Below, piece after piece: positions 36,582 to 45,869 of a stretch of 64,000 bases of DNA. Source of the stretch: Maribacter caenipelagi. Lineage in GTDB: Bacteria; Bacteroidota; Bacteroidia; Flavobacteriales; Flavobacteriaceae. Location of the stretch: assembly GCF_004364175.1 (NCBI RefSeq), contig NZ_SNZW01000011.1, positions 558,001 through 622,000 on the forward strand. The letters run 5' to 3'. The position numbers were made by a program, and so were the translations under genes. Every line of letters begins with the position of its first letter. Positions within the stretch are counted from its first letter, which is position 1. The notes below the pieces were generated by a model that saw nothing but the letters and a program-made list of their open reading frames with translations, did not search any database and was not told where the DNA came from.

Positions 36582-39500
36582 ATGATTGCAAAATTACGCC
36601 TAGTTTTTACAATTACCATAGTATTTCTTTCCTTTTCCGGTATGGCACAAACTGCTTATTGGAAAAGTACGGAATTAAACAATATGGCTAAGCAATTCAC
36701 TAAAGAACAGTTAAGAGTAAATAAAGGAACAGCTTTTACCTTTAATCAGCAACAATTTTTACAAGCACTTTCAGAGAATAAAACTTCCAAGATTATTTAT
36801 TTTCCACATGAAACGGGTAAGTTAATTCCGTTTTTAGTAGAAGATGCCCATCTCTTTTCTCAAGAATTAGCACTTAAATATCCATCTATAAAATCATATA
36901 AGGGTATCGCTTTGCACGATGCCACTACTCAAATTCGTTTTAGTGTTTCACCCAAAGGTATTCAAAGTACCATGAGTACTTCTGGTGAAAACGGAGCATT
37001 GTTTATGCAGAAATCTGCTGACGACACCTATGTATTATATCGAAGAACAGAGCAAGATGAGCGTGATATCGACTTCGTTTGTAAAACAATGCCAGAGGTC
37101 AAAGAATATTCGCAAAACCTTACTGCCAAGTTAGTTGATGACCAAACACTAAGAAAATTTAGAGTAGCCATTTCTGCTTCAGGTGAATATACAGAATTTC
37201 ATGGAGGAACAAAGGCAGATGCTCTTGCCGCCATTAACGCTACGCTAACAAGAATTAATGCAGTTTTTGAACGTGATTTGGCAATAACTTTAGAATTGAT
37301 AGCCAACACTGATCTTGTTATATATACAAACCCCGAAACGGATCCTTATACCGGTAGTTTAAGTTCTCAGGTTCAAAATACGCTAACCAGTGTTATTGGT
37401 GAGTCTAATTACGATATAGGGCATCTTTTTAATCAGCAGGATAATACGTTAGACGGTAATTCGGGTTTTATAGGCGCTGTTTGTACAGATAGTAGAAAGG
37501 GTAGTGGTTATACTACATTGTCTTCGCCGGTAGGTGATGCTTTCGATATTGATTTGGTCGCTCATGAAATGGGACATCAGTTTGGTGCGAATCATTCATT
37601 TTCACATATTTCAGAAGGTACAACGGTACAGGTTGAGCCGGCTAGTGGTACAACCATTATGGGGTATGCAGGCATAACAGGTGTCAATAACGTTGCTTCT
37701 AATAGTGATGATTACTTTCATTATGTAAGCATAGTTCAAATACGAGATTATCTAGAAACTGTTTCGTGTGGGGTAACAGAGGTACTTGCAAATAACCCGC
37801 CTACTATTACACCTTTATCAGATTATGTGATACCAAAAGGAACTCCTTTTGTTCTTACGGGTGAGGCAACTGATGTTGATGTGGCGAATGTGCTTAGTTA
37901 TTCTTGGGAGCAGATTGATAACGGAATAGTAACACAGTCTACATTTGGTCCTGATAACCCAGCAGGAGCAAATTTTAGATCATTACCACCGACATTAACA
38001 CCAGAAAGATATTTTCCCAATTTAAATAGAATTTTAGTCGGAGAGCTAACTCAGACGGTGCCAACTTCTGGTTCTGCATGGGAAACCCTTTCTAATGTTG
38101 GGCGTGAGATGAATTTTTCATTGACTGTACGAGATAATGCCCTAAATGGCGGGCAATCAGATTCAGATGAGATGACAGTTTCGGTAATTAATGAAGCCGG
38201 ACCGTTTTTGATTAATTCTCAAAGTACTGAAGAGTCTTTTGAGGCTGGATCAGTGCAAACTATTTCTTGGGATGTTGCCAATACCAATGTTTTACCTGTA
38301 AATGCAGCGACCGTTTCTATATACTTATCTACTGATCGAGGTATGACTTTTCCAATTTTATTGGCAGAAAATACCTTGAACGATGGTAGTCAGACTTTAA
38401 TTATACCAAATATAACTACGAGTACAGGACGTTTTATGATTAAAGCAGATGACAATATTTTCTTTGCTGTCAATGATGCAACCTTTTCAATTACTCCTTC
38501 AGAAATCGTACTAAATTTTGACGAAGTCATTTACGACATTTGTAAACCAGATGACTTAAGTGTTGATTTTACCTATGAAACCGATTTAGGTTTTGATGAA
38601 GAAAGTGCATTTAGTGTACTTGATTTGCCAATAGGTATGACAGCTACATTTACACCGGCATTTGCAGATGCTGATAATACTTTGGTTACGGTTGATTTTG
38701 AAGGAATTTCTACAGTAGACCCCGGTATTTACCCTGTTCGAGTTTTAGCTACGGCAGATACGGTTACAAAAGAAATTACACTACAGTTAAGAATTTTTGA
38801 CGATAATTTTGAAGAGGTAGTTCTAATTTTACCTGTAGATAATTTTGAGAATGCATCGACCGATGTGTTGTTAGAATGGGGAACATCGGTCGGTAATACG
38901 CAATATGATGTTGAAATTGCAGAAGACAATACTTTTACGAATATTATAGAATCTAGTAGGGTAAATAGTAGTTCGTACTCACCTACACTTTTAGATAATA
39001 ATAGCACTTATTTTTGGAGGGTAAAACCACGAAATGATTGTGGAGAGGGAATTTTTAGTCCGGCCTTTAGTTTTTCTACTGTTCAGTTTAATTGCGCTAA
39101 TAAAAGTGCTACAGGTATGCCAATAGCTATATCTAGTAGTGGAACACCTGTAATTACATCTAAGATTGTGTTTTTTGAAGATTTACCGGTAGCCGATATT
39201 AATGTGCAGTTAGATATTGAACATACCTTTTTGGCCGATTTGGTCATTACCCTAACATCGCCTGCGGGAACTACGGTAACATTGGTTTCTAATTCTTGCG
39301 GAGATTCACGAGATATCACTGCTACTTTTGATGATGATAGTCCGGTTTTTACTTGTTCGGTAAGCCCTGGTATTAGCGGTTCGGTAAAACCTTTAGGAAG
39401 TTTAAGTTCATTTAATGGAGAGTCGATACTTGGTGAGTGGACTTTAGAAATAAAAGATAACGCTCCTTCAGATGGTGGTAGCTTAAATTCTTTTGTTCTT

Positions 39501-40346
39501 GAAGCATGTGTAGAGGGAGATTTTAGACCAGATGCCGATAATGACGGCGTGTTCGATGATGGTGATGATTTATGTTTAGGTACGCCAGCTGGTCAAGAAG
39601 TAGATGCTTCTGGTTGTGCTATCTATCGTTTTCCTGTAGAAAACTTTATTGTTAGTCTGGAAAGTGAAACCTGTAGCGATAATAATGATGGGTCGTTGTC
39701 CATTGTGCCGAAGTTGGCGCTAGACTATGAAGTGGTAGTTTCTGGTAATGGATTAAATCTAACTCAGAATTTTTCGAATGCCTTTAATTTGGCAAATTTA
39801 AGTTCAGGTACCTATTCACTTTGCCTAACAGGTACAGATGGTGTAATCGCCTACCAAGAGTATTGTGTTGAGGTGCAGATTACCGAACCGTCACCGCTAA
39901 ATGTAACTTCAAAAATTGCAATAGATGGCTCTCAAGTAACACTTGAAATGAATGGGTCGTCATTTTATACTATAGAATTGAACGGAGTGGCAACACAGAC
40001 AGCAGAATCTACAGTAGTGCTAGATTTAGATAAAGGATTGAATTCATTAAAGGTTTTTACAGATATACCTTGTCAAGGTGTTTATGAAGAGCAGATTGGT
40101 TTTTATGTGCAGCCCATTGTATATCAAAATCCTGTAAAAGAAATTGTTCAAGTCTATTTAGGCGCAACACAAGAAAAGGTTGCCGTAAGTGTTTTTAGTG
40201 CCGATGGTAGATATGTTTTTGGTATTTCTATTCTACCCATAAACGGAATCATAAGTTTAGATTTGAGTTCGCTGTCTACTGGTATTTATTACTTAAAGTA
40301 TAAGGGTAGAACAATAAATGGAACTTCTAAAGTAATTAAAGAATGA
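36582..40346 (+). CDS. Secreted T9SS-dependent reprolysin-like zinc metalloprotease
   Basis: 1254 residues. It has a Sec signal (IAKLRLVFTITIVFLSFSGMAQ) and a propeptide-like region. A metzincin domain carries H328-E-M-G-H-Q-F-G-A-N-H (three zinc His) and a Met-turn region. Ig/Fn3-like domains follow. A proprotein-convertase P domain (about 865-985, DLPVADINVQLDIEHTFLADLVI) precedes a short TSP3-like Ca2+ region (DADNDGVFDDGDD). A T9SS type A sorting domain closes the protein (VSVFSADGRYVF...LSTGIYYLK). It is therefore exported through the type IX system and anchored or released outside. It is followed with a 4-bp overlap by a lipoprotein. Confidence 0.92.
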   Translation: MIAKLRLVFTITIVFLSFSGMAQTAYWKSTELNNMAKQFTKEQLRVNKGTAFTFNQQQFLQALSENKTSKIIYFPHETGKLIPFLVEDAHLFSQELALKYPSIKSYKGIALHDATTQIRFSVSPKGIQSTMSTSGENGALFMQKSADDTYVLYRRTEQDERDIDFVCKTMPEVKEYSQNLTAKLVDDQTLRKFRVAISASGEYTEFHGGTKADALAAINATLTRINAVFERDLAITLELIANTDLVIYTNPETDPYTGSLSSQVQNTLTSVIGESNYDIGHLFNQQDNTLDGNSGFIGAVCTDSRKGSGYTTLSSPVGDAFDIDLVAHEMGHQFGANHSFSHISEGTTVQVEPASGTTIMGYAGITGVNNVASNSDDYFHYVSIVQIRDYLETVSCGVTEVLANNPPTITPLSDYVIPKGTPFVLTGEATDVDVANVLSYSWEQIDNGIVTQSTFGPDNPAGANFRSLPPTLTPERYFPNLNRILVGELTQTVPTSGSAWETLSNVGREMNFSLTVRDNALNGGQSDSDEMTVSVINEAGPFLINSQSTEESFEAGSVQTISWDVANTNVLPVNAATVSIYLSTDRGMTFPILLAENTLNDGSQTLIIPNITTSTGRFMIKADDNIFFAVNDATFSITPSEIVLNFDEVIYDICKPDDLSVDFTYETDLGFDEESAFSVLDLPIGMTATFTPAFADADNTLVTVDFEGISTVDPGIYPVRVLATADTVTKEITLQLRIFDDNFEEVVLILPVDNFENASTDVLLEWGTSVGNTQYDVEIAEDNTFTNIIESSRVNSSSYSPTLLDNNSTYFWRVKPRNDCGEGIFSPAFSFSTVQFNCANKSATGMPIAISSSGTPVITSKIVFFEDLPVADINVQLDIEHTFLADLVITLTSPAGTTVTLVSNSCGDSRDITATFDDDSPVFTCSVSPGISGSVKPLGSLSSFNGESILGEWTLEIKDNAPSDGGSLNSFVLEACVEGDFRPDADNDGVFDDGDDLCLGTPAGQEVDASGCAIYRFPVENFIVSLESETCSDNNDGSLSIVPKLALDYEVVVSGNGLNLTQNFSNAFNLANLSSGTYSLCLTGTDGVIAYQEYCVEVQITEPSPLNVTSKIAIDGSQVTLEMNGSSFYTIELNGVATQTAESTVVLDLDKGLNSLKVFTDIPCQGVYEEQIGFYVQPIVYQNPVKEIVQVYLGATQEKVAVSVFSADGRYVFGISILPINGIISLDLSSLSTGIYYLKYKGRTINGTSKVIKE

Positions 40347-41029
40347 TGCGCTTTTTAGTACTTGTTACGTGTTTGTTTATGGCTGTTACCAGTTGTAAAA
40401 AGAAAAGTGCTGCAAACCCGCCCGAGGCAGTACTGTTGGTTTTTCCAGAAGAAAATTCTGAATGTACCACGGGTGTCGATATAGGCGAAGAGACGAGTAG
40501 AGTAGAGTTTAGATGGAATTTAGCGGATAATACGGAATCTTATGAATTAAGAGTGACAAACATTGCAACTGGTACAGTACAGACTATTGTTTCATCAACG
40601 AATTCTGCACAATTACCTCTGGCAAAAGGCGAACAGTTTTCTTGGTTTGTTCGATCCAGAAATAGTGAAGTAGAGCAAACGGTATCAAGCACAGAGTGGT
40701 ATTTTTATAATTCAGGTTCTAGAACAACATTTGCACCTTTTCCTGCAACTATAATAAATCCAGCTTCTTCAGATAATGTTTTTAAAGATATAAATAACGA
40801 AGTTGAACTGTCATGGTCTGCATCTGATCTAGATAATGATGTCGCTAGTTATGAAGTGTATTTCTCTGTAGAAACACCACCTATAAATTTAATTAGAGAA
40901 TTATCTTCGGCCGTAACAAGTATAAAAGTTTCGGTTACATCTGATACGGTGTATTATTGGAAGATTATCGTTATTGATGAAGAAGGGAATAAATCAGATA
41001 CAGGGGTTTACAGTTTTAAAGTACTTTAA
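40343..41029 (+). CDS. Fibronectin-type lipoprotein coupled to the metalloprotease
   Basis: 228 residues with a lipoprotein signal (LVTCLFMAVTSC). Two beta-sandwich modules with Fn3-like motifs follow (VEFRWNLADNTESYELRVTNIATG and VELSWSASDLDNDVASYEVYFS). It is presumably outer-membrane or surface anchored. Its ATG overlaps the protease stop by 4 bp (ATGA), so the two are made together, perhaps as an anchor or inhibitor of the protease. Not a known named family. It meets the convergent pth with a 4-bp tail overlap. Confidence 0.85.
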   Translation: MMRFLVLVTCLFMAVTSCKKKSAANPPEAVLLVFPEENSECTTGVDIGEETSRVEFRWNLADNTESYELRVTNIATGTVQTIVSSTNSAQLPLAKGEQFSWFVRSRNSEVEQTVSSTEWYFYNSGSRTTFAPFPATIINPASSDNVFKDINNEVELSWSASDLDNDVASYEVYFSVETPPINLIRELSSAVTSIKVSVTSDTVYYWKIIVIDEEGNKSDTGVYSFKVL

Positions 41030-41655
41030 GAATTATTGAATTGATTCATTGTTCTGGCAATACCGGCTAGTACAAATGAATTAATAATCTCGGTTGATTT
41101 TTTTAATCGCTCTGGCATCAGTGCTTTTTCTTCTTCGTTCCAGTTTCCTAATACATATTCAACCTGTCTGCCTTTGCCGAAGTCAGCCCCTACTCCAAAT
41201 CTATACCTGTTGTATAATATTGTCTGTAGAAACAGTTCTATATCTTTTAATCCGTTATGACCGCCATTACTGCCTTTTGTTTTAATGCGAATAGTACCGA
41301 AGGGCAGGTTAATGTCATCTGTAATTACAAGAATGTTACTTTGAGGAATTTTTTCTTTATCCATCCAATACTTTAAGGCTTTACCACTGCGGTTCATATA
41401 GGTAGATGGTTTAAGGCAGATAATTGTTCTACCTTTTATTTTATAGGATCCTATATCACCAAGTTTAGCGGTTTCAAAAGTAAAGTCATTTACTTTGGCT
41501 ACTTCATCTAGTATTTTGAAACCAATGTTGTGGCGGGTTTCTGCATATTCCTCTCCTATATTGCCAAGGCCAACGATTAAAAATTTCTTCATAGGGTCTT
41601 TCTCTTCTGTAATTAAGTTCTGTTTTATAAAAAGAGATTTTAAAAACTTGAACAT
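41026..41655 (-). CDS. pth: Peptidyl-tRNA hydrolase
   Basis: Core signature KKFLIVGLGNIGEEYAETRHNIGFKILDEVA, with the catalytic His in ETRHNIGF. Substrate residues are in KPSTYMNRSG and the final NHNGLKDIE-like SNGGHNGLKDI. It frees tRNA from stalled peptidyl-tRNA. The ORF starts with a 21-residue extension (MFKFLKSLFIKQNLITEEKDP) before MKKFL; the downstream Met at residue 22 is the more likely start. It is third in the prs-rplY-pth operon, and its tail overlaps the convergent lipoprotein by 4 bp. Confidence 0.95.
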   Translation of the reverse strand: MFKFLKSLFIKQNLITEEKDPMKKFLIVGLGNIGEEYAETRHNIGFKILDEVAKVNDFTFETAKLGDIGSYKIKGRTIICLKPSTYMNRSGKALKYWMDKEKIPQSNILVITDDINLPFGTIRIKTKGSNGGHNGLKDIELFLQTILYNRYRFGVGADFGKGRQVEYVLGNWNEEEKALMPERLKKSTEIINSFVLAGIARTMNQFNNS

Positions 41656-41685
41656 TGGTAGTTTAATTTAAGGCGTAAAAATACA

Positions 41686-41717
41686 AAAGCATCCTGATAC
41701 AAGTACCAGGATGCTTT
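41686..41717 (-). terminator. Stem-loop between rplY and pth
   Basis: An 11-bp perfect stem (AAAGCATCCTG / CAGGATGCTTT, 41686-41696 with 41707-41717) with a 10-nt loop, just downstream of the rplY stop. On the minus strand the hairpin is followed by a U-rich stretch. Partial termination here would reduce pth relative to rplY. Confidence 0.75.
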
Positions 41718-41741
41718 AATGTATAGTTTAGACTGTAAAGA

Positions 41742-42374
41742 CTACTCTTGAGCAGCTTCTTCAGATGCACCTTCTGCACCTTCAGCTCCTTCTTCTCCTT
41801 CTTCATCTTCGTCATCAGTAACCACAGCAGTACGAGCAGTTTTAACCTGTACTACAACTTGGCTTTCTGGGTGTAAGATGGTAAAATCTTCATTCATTAA
41901 CGTCGCTACAGAAATGTTTTGACCGATTTTCAATTTAGAAATATCGATGTTAAAGAAATCTGGTAATTTACTTGGTAATGCTTTGATTGAAAGTTTACGT
42001 TTTCTGAACAATAAACGTCCACCGTTACGTACACCTGGTGAATTTCCTTCTAATGATACAGGAATATCCATAGTAACCATTTTATCATCGAATAATTGAT
42101 AAAAATCAATATGGATGATTGCATCTGTTACTGGGTGAAACTGAATATCTTGCATGATTGCTTTAACAGAAGCTCCGCCATCCAATTCAATTGCAACTGT
42201 GTGTGCATTTGGAGTGTAAACCAAGTCTCTGAACGCTAGTTCATCTGCTGAAAAGTGTAATGGTTTATCCCCTCCGTATACTACGCAAGGAACCTTTCCA
42301 GCATTACGTAAGGCTTTGGTTGCTTTTTTGCCCACGCTTTCTCTTTCTGATCCTTTAATTGTAATTGACTTCAT
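41742..42374 (-). CDS. rplY: 50S ribosomal protein L25 / general stress protein Ctc
   Basis: 210 residues, the long CTC form. The N-terminal L25 domain contains [27 protein letters not shown]-terminal beta domain and a very acidic tail ([24 protein letters not shown]) follow, as in flavobacterial L25. It binds 5S rRNA in the large subunit. It is downstream of prs, the same order seen widely (prs-rplY-pth). Confidence 0.95.
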   Translation of the reverse strand: MKSITIKGSERESVGKKATKALRNAGKVPCVVYGGDKPLHFSADELAFRDLVYTPNAHTVAIELDGGASVKAIMQDIQFHPVTDAIIHIDFYQLFDDKMVTMDIPVSLEGNSPGVRNGGRLLFRKRKLSIKALPSKLPDFFNIDISKLKIGQNISVATLMNEDFTILHPESQVVVQVKTARTAVVTDDEDEEGEEGAEGAEGASEEAAQE

Positions 42375-42415
42375 TATATGTATTAAAAATTAATATTCTT
42401 GTTTTGGCTTCTAAC

Positions 42416-43378
42416 TTACATTAAGAACTTAGAAGATATAGAGTTATTGTTATGTACTTTGTCCATTACTTCTGCAAATAGATTAGCACAACTTAATACT
42501 CTTACTTTATCACTCTTGATTTCTATTGGAATAGAATCGGTAATGATCAATTCCGTTAATTTCGAGTTTTCAATTTTTTCGTATGCATCACCTGATAATA
42601 AACCGTGGGTGGTAATAGCTCTAACACTAAGTGCACCACGCTCCATCATTAAATCAGCTGCTTTGGTCAATGTGCCTGCAGTATCTACCATATCATCTAC
42701 AAGAACTACGTTTTTACCTTGAACATCACCAATCAACTCCATATGTGAAATTATATTGGCTTTCGCTCTTTGTTTGTAACAAACAACTACATCACTATCT
42801 AGTGCTTTAGAATATGCGTAGGCTCTTTTCGAACCGCCCATATCTGGAGATGCAATAGTAAGATTTTTTAAACCTAAGTTCTTTAGGTATGGTAAAAACA
42901 ACGTAGATGCAAAAAGATGATCAACTGGTTTTTCAAAGAATCCTTGTATCTGATCGGCATGCAGATCCATTGTAATGATTCTAGTAGCACCTGCCGTTTC
43001 TAGCATTTTAGCAACTAGTTTTGCTGCAATCGGTACTCTAGGTTTGTCTTTTCTATCTTGTCTTGCCCAACCAAAATATGGCATAACCGCTGTAATATGA
43101 CGTGCAGAAGCTCTTTTTGCAGCGTCTATCATCAACAACATTTCCATTAAATTTTCAGGTCCTGGGTGTGTCGAACCTATGATGAAAATTCGTGTTCCAC
43201 GAATAGACTCTTCAAAAGAAGGTTGAAATTCCCCATCACTATAACGAGAAAAAGATATTTTACCCAATTCCGTTCCGTAGGCCTTAGCGATTTTTTCGCC
43301 TAAGATTTTACTTTGTGTACAAGCAAATATTTTCGGTTGTGGAACTTGGTATGGCATGTCTTTCTTATTGTTTTCCAA
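42416..43378 (-). CDS. prs: Ribose-phosphate pyrophosphokinase
   Basis: 320 residues. It has FSRYSDGEFQPSFEESIRG, DLHADQIQGFF (class I PRPP synthetase flexible loop) and VVLVDDMVDTAGTLTKAADLM (PRPP-binding loop). It transfers pyrophosphate from ATP to ribose-5-phosphate to give PRPP for purine, pyrimidine, histidine and NAD synthesis. It heads the prs-rplY-pth operon and is the last chromosomal gene before the tRNA-Leu locus. Confidence 0.97.
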   Translation of the reverse strand: MENNKKDMPYQVPQPKIFACTQSKILGEKIAKAYGTELGKISFSRYSDGEFQPSFEESIRGTRIFIIGSTHPGPENLMEMLLMIDAAKRASARHITAVMPYFGWARQDRKDKPRVPIAAKLVAKMLETAGATRIITMDLHADQIQGFFEKPVDHLFASTLFLPYLKNLGLKNLTIASPDMGGSKRAYAYSKALDSDVVVCYKQRAKANIISHMELIGDVQGKNVVLVDDMVDTAGTLTKAADLMMERGALSVRAITTHGLLSGDAYEKIENSKLTELIITDSIPIEIKSDKVRVLSCANLFAEVMDKVHNNNSISSKFLM

Positions 43379-43478
43379 ACAGTTGCTTCAATAAATTATT
43401 GAGGTCTTTGTTTTTAAGGAGGTGCAAATTTAAAAATTAAATTCGGTTGCTAATGCATAAAACTGGATATTTTTGGTG

Positions 43479-43506
43479 TTGGAAAGAAAATAATTATTTA
43501 GTTTTG
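43479..43506 (+). promoter_or_regulatory. Candidate promoter for the tRNA-Leu locus
   Basis: TTG at 43479-43481 and TAGTTTTG (matching TAnnTTTG) at 43499-43506, spaced 17 bp. This is the Bacteroidota -33/-7 arrangement, about 40 bp before the first tRNA-like sequence. Two small hairpins (CCTG/CAGG at about 43511-43523 and CCGTT/AACGG at 43527-43540) follow. Confidence 0.5.
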
Positions 43507-43548
43507 CAGTCCTGTTTTACAGGATGCCGTTTCTTAACGGTAAAATAT

Positions 43549-43606
43549 GCTCGAGTGGCGGAACTGGTAGACGCGCTGGATTCAAAATCCAAATTTGAAA
43601 GAGCGT
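43549..43606 (+). pseudogene. Truncated tRNA-Leu(CAA): 5' two-thirds only
   Basis: It starts GCTCGAG (acceptor 5' strand), then a D arm GCG...GGTAGA...CGC, and an anticodon loop TTCAAAA (anticodon CAA). The anticodon stem has one mismatch at its base (C27-A43). A variable arm of the same length as in the intact gene follows. At 43606/43607 the sequence leaves the tRNA: the TpsiC arm and acceptor 3' strand are absent, replaced by AT-rich DNA. Eleven bases later the intact tRNA begins. It cannot be processed into a working tRNA. The missing part is the segment normally used as an attachment site by tRNA-targeting elements. Confidence 0.7.
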
Positions 43607-43616
43607 AAAATATTAA

Positions 43617-43699
43617 GCCGAAGTGGTGGAATTGGTAGACACGATGGATTCAAAATCCATTGCTCACAAGGCGTGCGGGTTCGATTCCCGCCTTCGGTA
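43617..43699 (+). tRNA. tRNA-Leu(CAA), intact, ICE attachment gene
   Basis: The acceptor stem is GCCGAAG (43617-43623) with CTTCGGT (43692-43698), with one G-U at the end and discriminator A 43699. The D arm is GGTGGAATTGGTAGACAC. The anticodon stem ATGGA/TCCAT encloses TTCAAAA (anticodon CAA, reads UUG). A class II variable arm and TpsiC stem GCGGG/CCCGC with loop TTCGATT complete it. CCA is not encoded. The conjugative element starts immediately 3', so the last ~20 bases are the likely att core. Confidence 0.95.
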
Positions 43700-43701
43700 C
43701 G

Positions 43702-43734
43702 AAAAAAGCTGAGATGAAAATCTCGGCTTTTTTT
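43702..43734 (+). terminator. Terminator of the tRNA-Leu transcript
   Basis: Stem AAAAAGCTGAGAT / ATCTCGGCTTTTT (one G-U) with a GAAA-type loop, followed by T residues. It begins 3 bp after the tRNA discriminator base. Confidence 0.85.
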
Positions 43735-43740
43735 ATGCCC

Positions 43741-43762
43741 AGGTACAACATAGGTACAACAT
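43741..43762 (+). repeat. Two perfect tandem copies of an 11-bp unit at the ICE end
   Basis: AGGTACAACAT occurs at 43741-43751 and again directly at 43752-43762, with no mismatch and no spacer. It lies 42 bp inside the element end. Closely spaced short repeats near an att site are typical arm-type binding sites for a tyrosine integrase or its directionality factor. The role here is an inference from position. Confidence 0.6.
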
Positions 43763-43910
43763 TTTGTCTTTTTTCAGAACCAAATTGGCTTTAGTGCTAT
43801 ATCCTTTTATTTGATGGCAAATCCTATTTTCTATACTGAAGATTAATAAAATTTGTCTTCTCTCAACTTTTTTGCTTCGTTAGAGAGAGTTTTTTATCAT
43901 ACAATATCAC

Positions 43911-44052
43911 CGCAAGGTAAACTCGTAAAATACTTCCATCAAAAGACTACGGCATAAAGCCAACGCTTCTTCCCCTACTCATTTATTCCGTTTCCTTTTG
44001 AGTGAAGATTTTATCTTCCGTTTGGCTTCTGCTCAAATATTGTTTAATCAAA
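43911..44052 (+). promoter_or_regulatory. Conserved leader A upstream of parB
   Basis: About 140 bp that recur, ~85% identical by eye, at 45958-46101 before the next operon. It shares CGCAAGGTAAACTCGTAAAATA, then GACTACGGCATAAAGCCAACGC, TTTATTCCGTTTCCTTTTGAG and GCTCAAATATTGTTTAATCA. Within it GAAGAT-TTT-ATCTTC forms a perfect hairpin inside a longer TTTGAG/CTCAAA stem. The stretch 43763-43910 before it shows nothing recognisable. The leader ends 12 nt before the parB ATG at 44065. It is probably an untranslated regulatory RNA or operator common to both operons. Confidence 0.65.
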
Positions 44053-44064
44053 AATTTGAGTATT

Positions 44065-45852
44065 ATGACAACAAAAGCGAGTACCACAAAGAAGCACAGT
44101 ACAACTAAAGTAGCTGCGAAAAAAGAAGTAAACGGAAAGAAATCATCCGTACTTCAAATTCAGAACTTACCATTGGGCAAAATCAAGCCTGACCCAGAAC
44201 AACCAAGAAAGACGTTTAACGAAGACGCATTACAGCAGCTTTCTGACAGTATCGAAAAGCACGGTGTGTTGCAACCAATCACGGTAAGACAACTAAATGG
44301 GCATTACGTCATCGTGATGGGCGAACGAAGATATCGTGCAAGTAAATTAACAGGAAAGAAAACGATACCCTGTATAGTGAGGACTTATGAGAACAATGAT
44401 GTGCTTGAAGTTCAGATTATCGAGAATCTGCAAAGACAGGATATCGAACCGACCGAAGAAGCTGAGGCGATTGCTTACCTAAGCGAGAAATATTCGCCAA
44501 GAGAAATAGCAAAGCGGTTGGGTAGAACGGATAACTTCATCAGACAGCGACTTAAATTGGCTGGATTGATTGATGGTTTCAAGCAATTTGTACGCAATGG
44601 CGAAATGACCATATCATTGGGTGTCGGTGTAGCACTCTTTGAACCTGAAGAACAGCTAATGATGCTGGAAACGATGGGCGAGGATTTTAATGCGCACCAG
44701 ATAAACAGGATGATTAAAGACCAGACCTATGATTTGGAAAAAGCATCTTTTGATGTTAGCGATAAAAAATTAGTTCCGAAAGCTGGGTCTTGTGTAGAAT
44801 GTCCGTTCAATGCAGCTAATCAAGGCAATCTGTTCGGCGATGGTAAAATGATCTGTACAAAAGCAGCCTGTTTTGAAACTAAGAAAAGTAAATCGTTCTT
44901 AAACCTGATTGAAAAGTCCAAGAAAGAGAATATCTTTTTAATCCCTGAAATACGACAGTATTGGGCAGATGACGAAAACAATCAGCTCATAATATCACAA
45001 TTAGAAAAGAAGGGATTGAAAGTTTATCTACTGGATGATGTTGAAATTATAGAGCATCCGATTGAGCCAACAATCCAGGATATTAAGATAGAATATCAAC
45101 ACTATGATTATTCTGAAGAACAATTGAAAGCTGAACTTGAAGAAGCAAAACAGGACTATGATGAAGAATTTGTGAAATATAATTCAGCGAAAGAAAATGG
45201 ATTTGTCAATGGCATTTTGTTCCATCCTGAAACGTACAGGAATAAAGAAGTCTTCATAAAAATTGTTGAAAAAACAAAAGATGAATCAACAGATTATTCG
45301 GCACCATTGGCCAACAGAAAAATGGCAGATTGTACGCCTGAAGAACAAATCATTAAAATCAACGAAAGAGAAATCCGCAAGAATCAAATAGAAAACAACA
45401 ACCAGTTTGAAGAAGTTGTGCAGATGATTCGTGAAACAAAATACATTAATACGAAGAAGACACTTTCAATGGATGAAATGGTCGCATTCTCGATATCGCT
45501 CTTTGAAAATAATGTGGACTATATGAGTCAACAAAAGTATTTTTCAAAGTTCTTGGGCGACACTTCAAAGATGACTAAAGTTGAAATGGTCGAAAATTTC
45601 AAGAAGAAGTTCAAAAAGGAAATCTTTCACAAGTTGATACGCTATATGCTCACAAAGCAAGTGCATTTTGGCGAAAGCAATCACGTCAATAATCTGACGA
45701 ACATTTCATTCTACAACGCAATGCAAGGATACTACAAATCTAAGATTGCCAGCATTGAAAAAGAATATGCCGATAAACGAAGCAAGCGTGAAGCACGTTT
45801 GAAAGAGCGCATCACAGTTCTTGAAAAGCAAATTCAGGAACTCAACGAGTAG
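44065..45852 (+). CDS. ParB/Spo0J-like DNA-binding protein of the ICE
   Basis: From the ATG at 44065 the protein is 595 residues. An upstream ATG at 44002 lies inside the conserved leader and is not favoured. It has a lysine-rich start, then the ParB N-terminal domain: LPLGKIKPDPEQPRKTFNEDALQQLSDSIEKHGVLQPITVR, GERRYRASKL, and the helix-turn-helix AIAYLSEKYSPREIAKRLGRTDNFIRQRLKLAGL. A cysteine-rich zinc-like patch (CVECPFNAANQGN...CTKAACFETK) and a long coiled-coil C-terminus follow. ParB-like proteins load at parS-like sites and use CTP; here it likely helps element maintenance or copy control. No ParA is adjacent. Confidence 0.85.
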   Translation: MTTKASTTKKHSTTKVAAKKEVNGKKSSVLQIQNLPLGKIKPDPEQPRKTFNEDALQQLSDSIEKHGVLQPITVRQLNGHYVIVMGERRYRASKLTGKKTIPCIVRTYENNDVLEVQIIENLQRQDIEPTEEAEAIAYLSEKYSPREIAKRLGRTDNFIRQRLKLAGLIDGFKQFVRNGEMTISLGVGVALFEPEEQLMMLETMGEDFNAHQINRMIKDQTYDLEKASFDVSDKKLVPKAGSCVECPFNAANQGNLFGDGKMICTKAACFETKKSKSFLNLIEKSKKENIFLIPEIRQYWADDENNQLIISQLEKKGLKVYLLDDVEIIEHPIEPTIQDIKIEYQHYDYSEEQLKAELEEAKQDYDEEFVKYNSAKENGFVNGILFHPETYRNKEVFIKIVEKTKDESTDYSAPLANRKMADCTPEEQIIKINEREIRKNQIENNNQFEEVVQMIRETKYINTKKTLSMDEMVAFSISLFENNVDYMSQQKYFSKFLGDTSKMTKVEMVENFKKKFKKEIFHKLIRYMLTKQVHFGESNHVNNLTNISFYNAMQGYYKSKIASIEKEYADKRSKREARLKERITVLEKQIQELNE

Positions 45853-45869
45853 CTTTTGTTGTTTGAAGA

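Noticed and set aside
43549-43606. Counting the first tRNA-like sequence as a second functional tRNA-Leu
   Set aside because: TpsiC arm and acceptor 3' strand are missing, so it cannot fold or be charged.
44002-44064. Upstream ATG as start of parB, adding 21 residues
   Set aside because: The extra codons fall inside the leader that is also present before the DUF932 operon, where it is not translated in this way. ATG 44065 is better.
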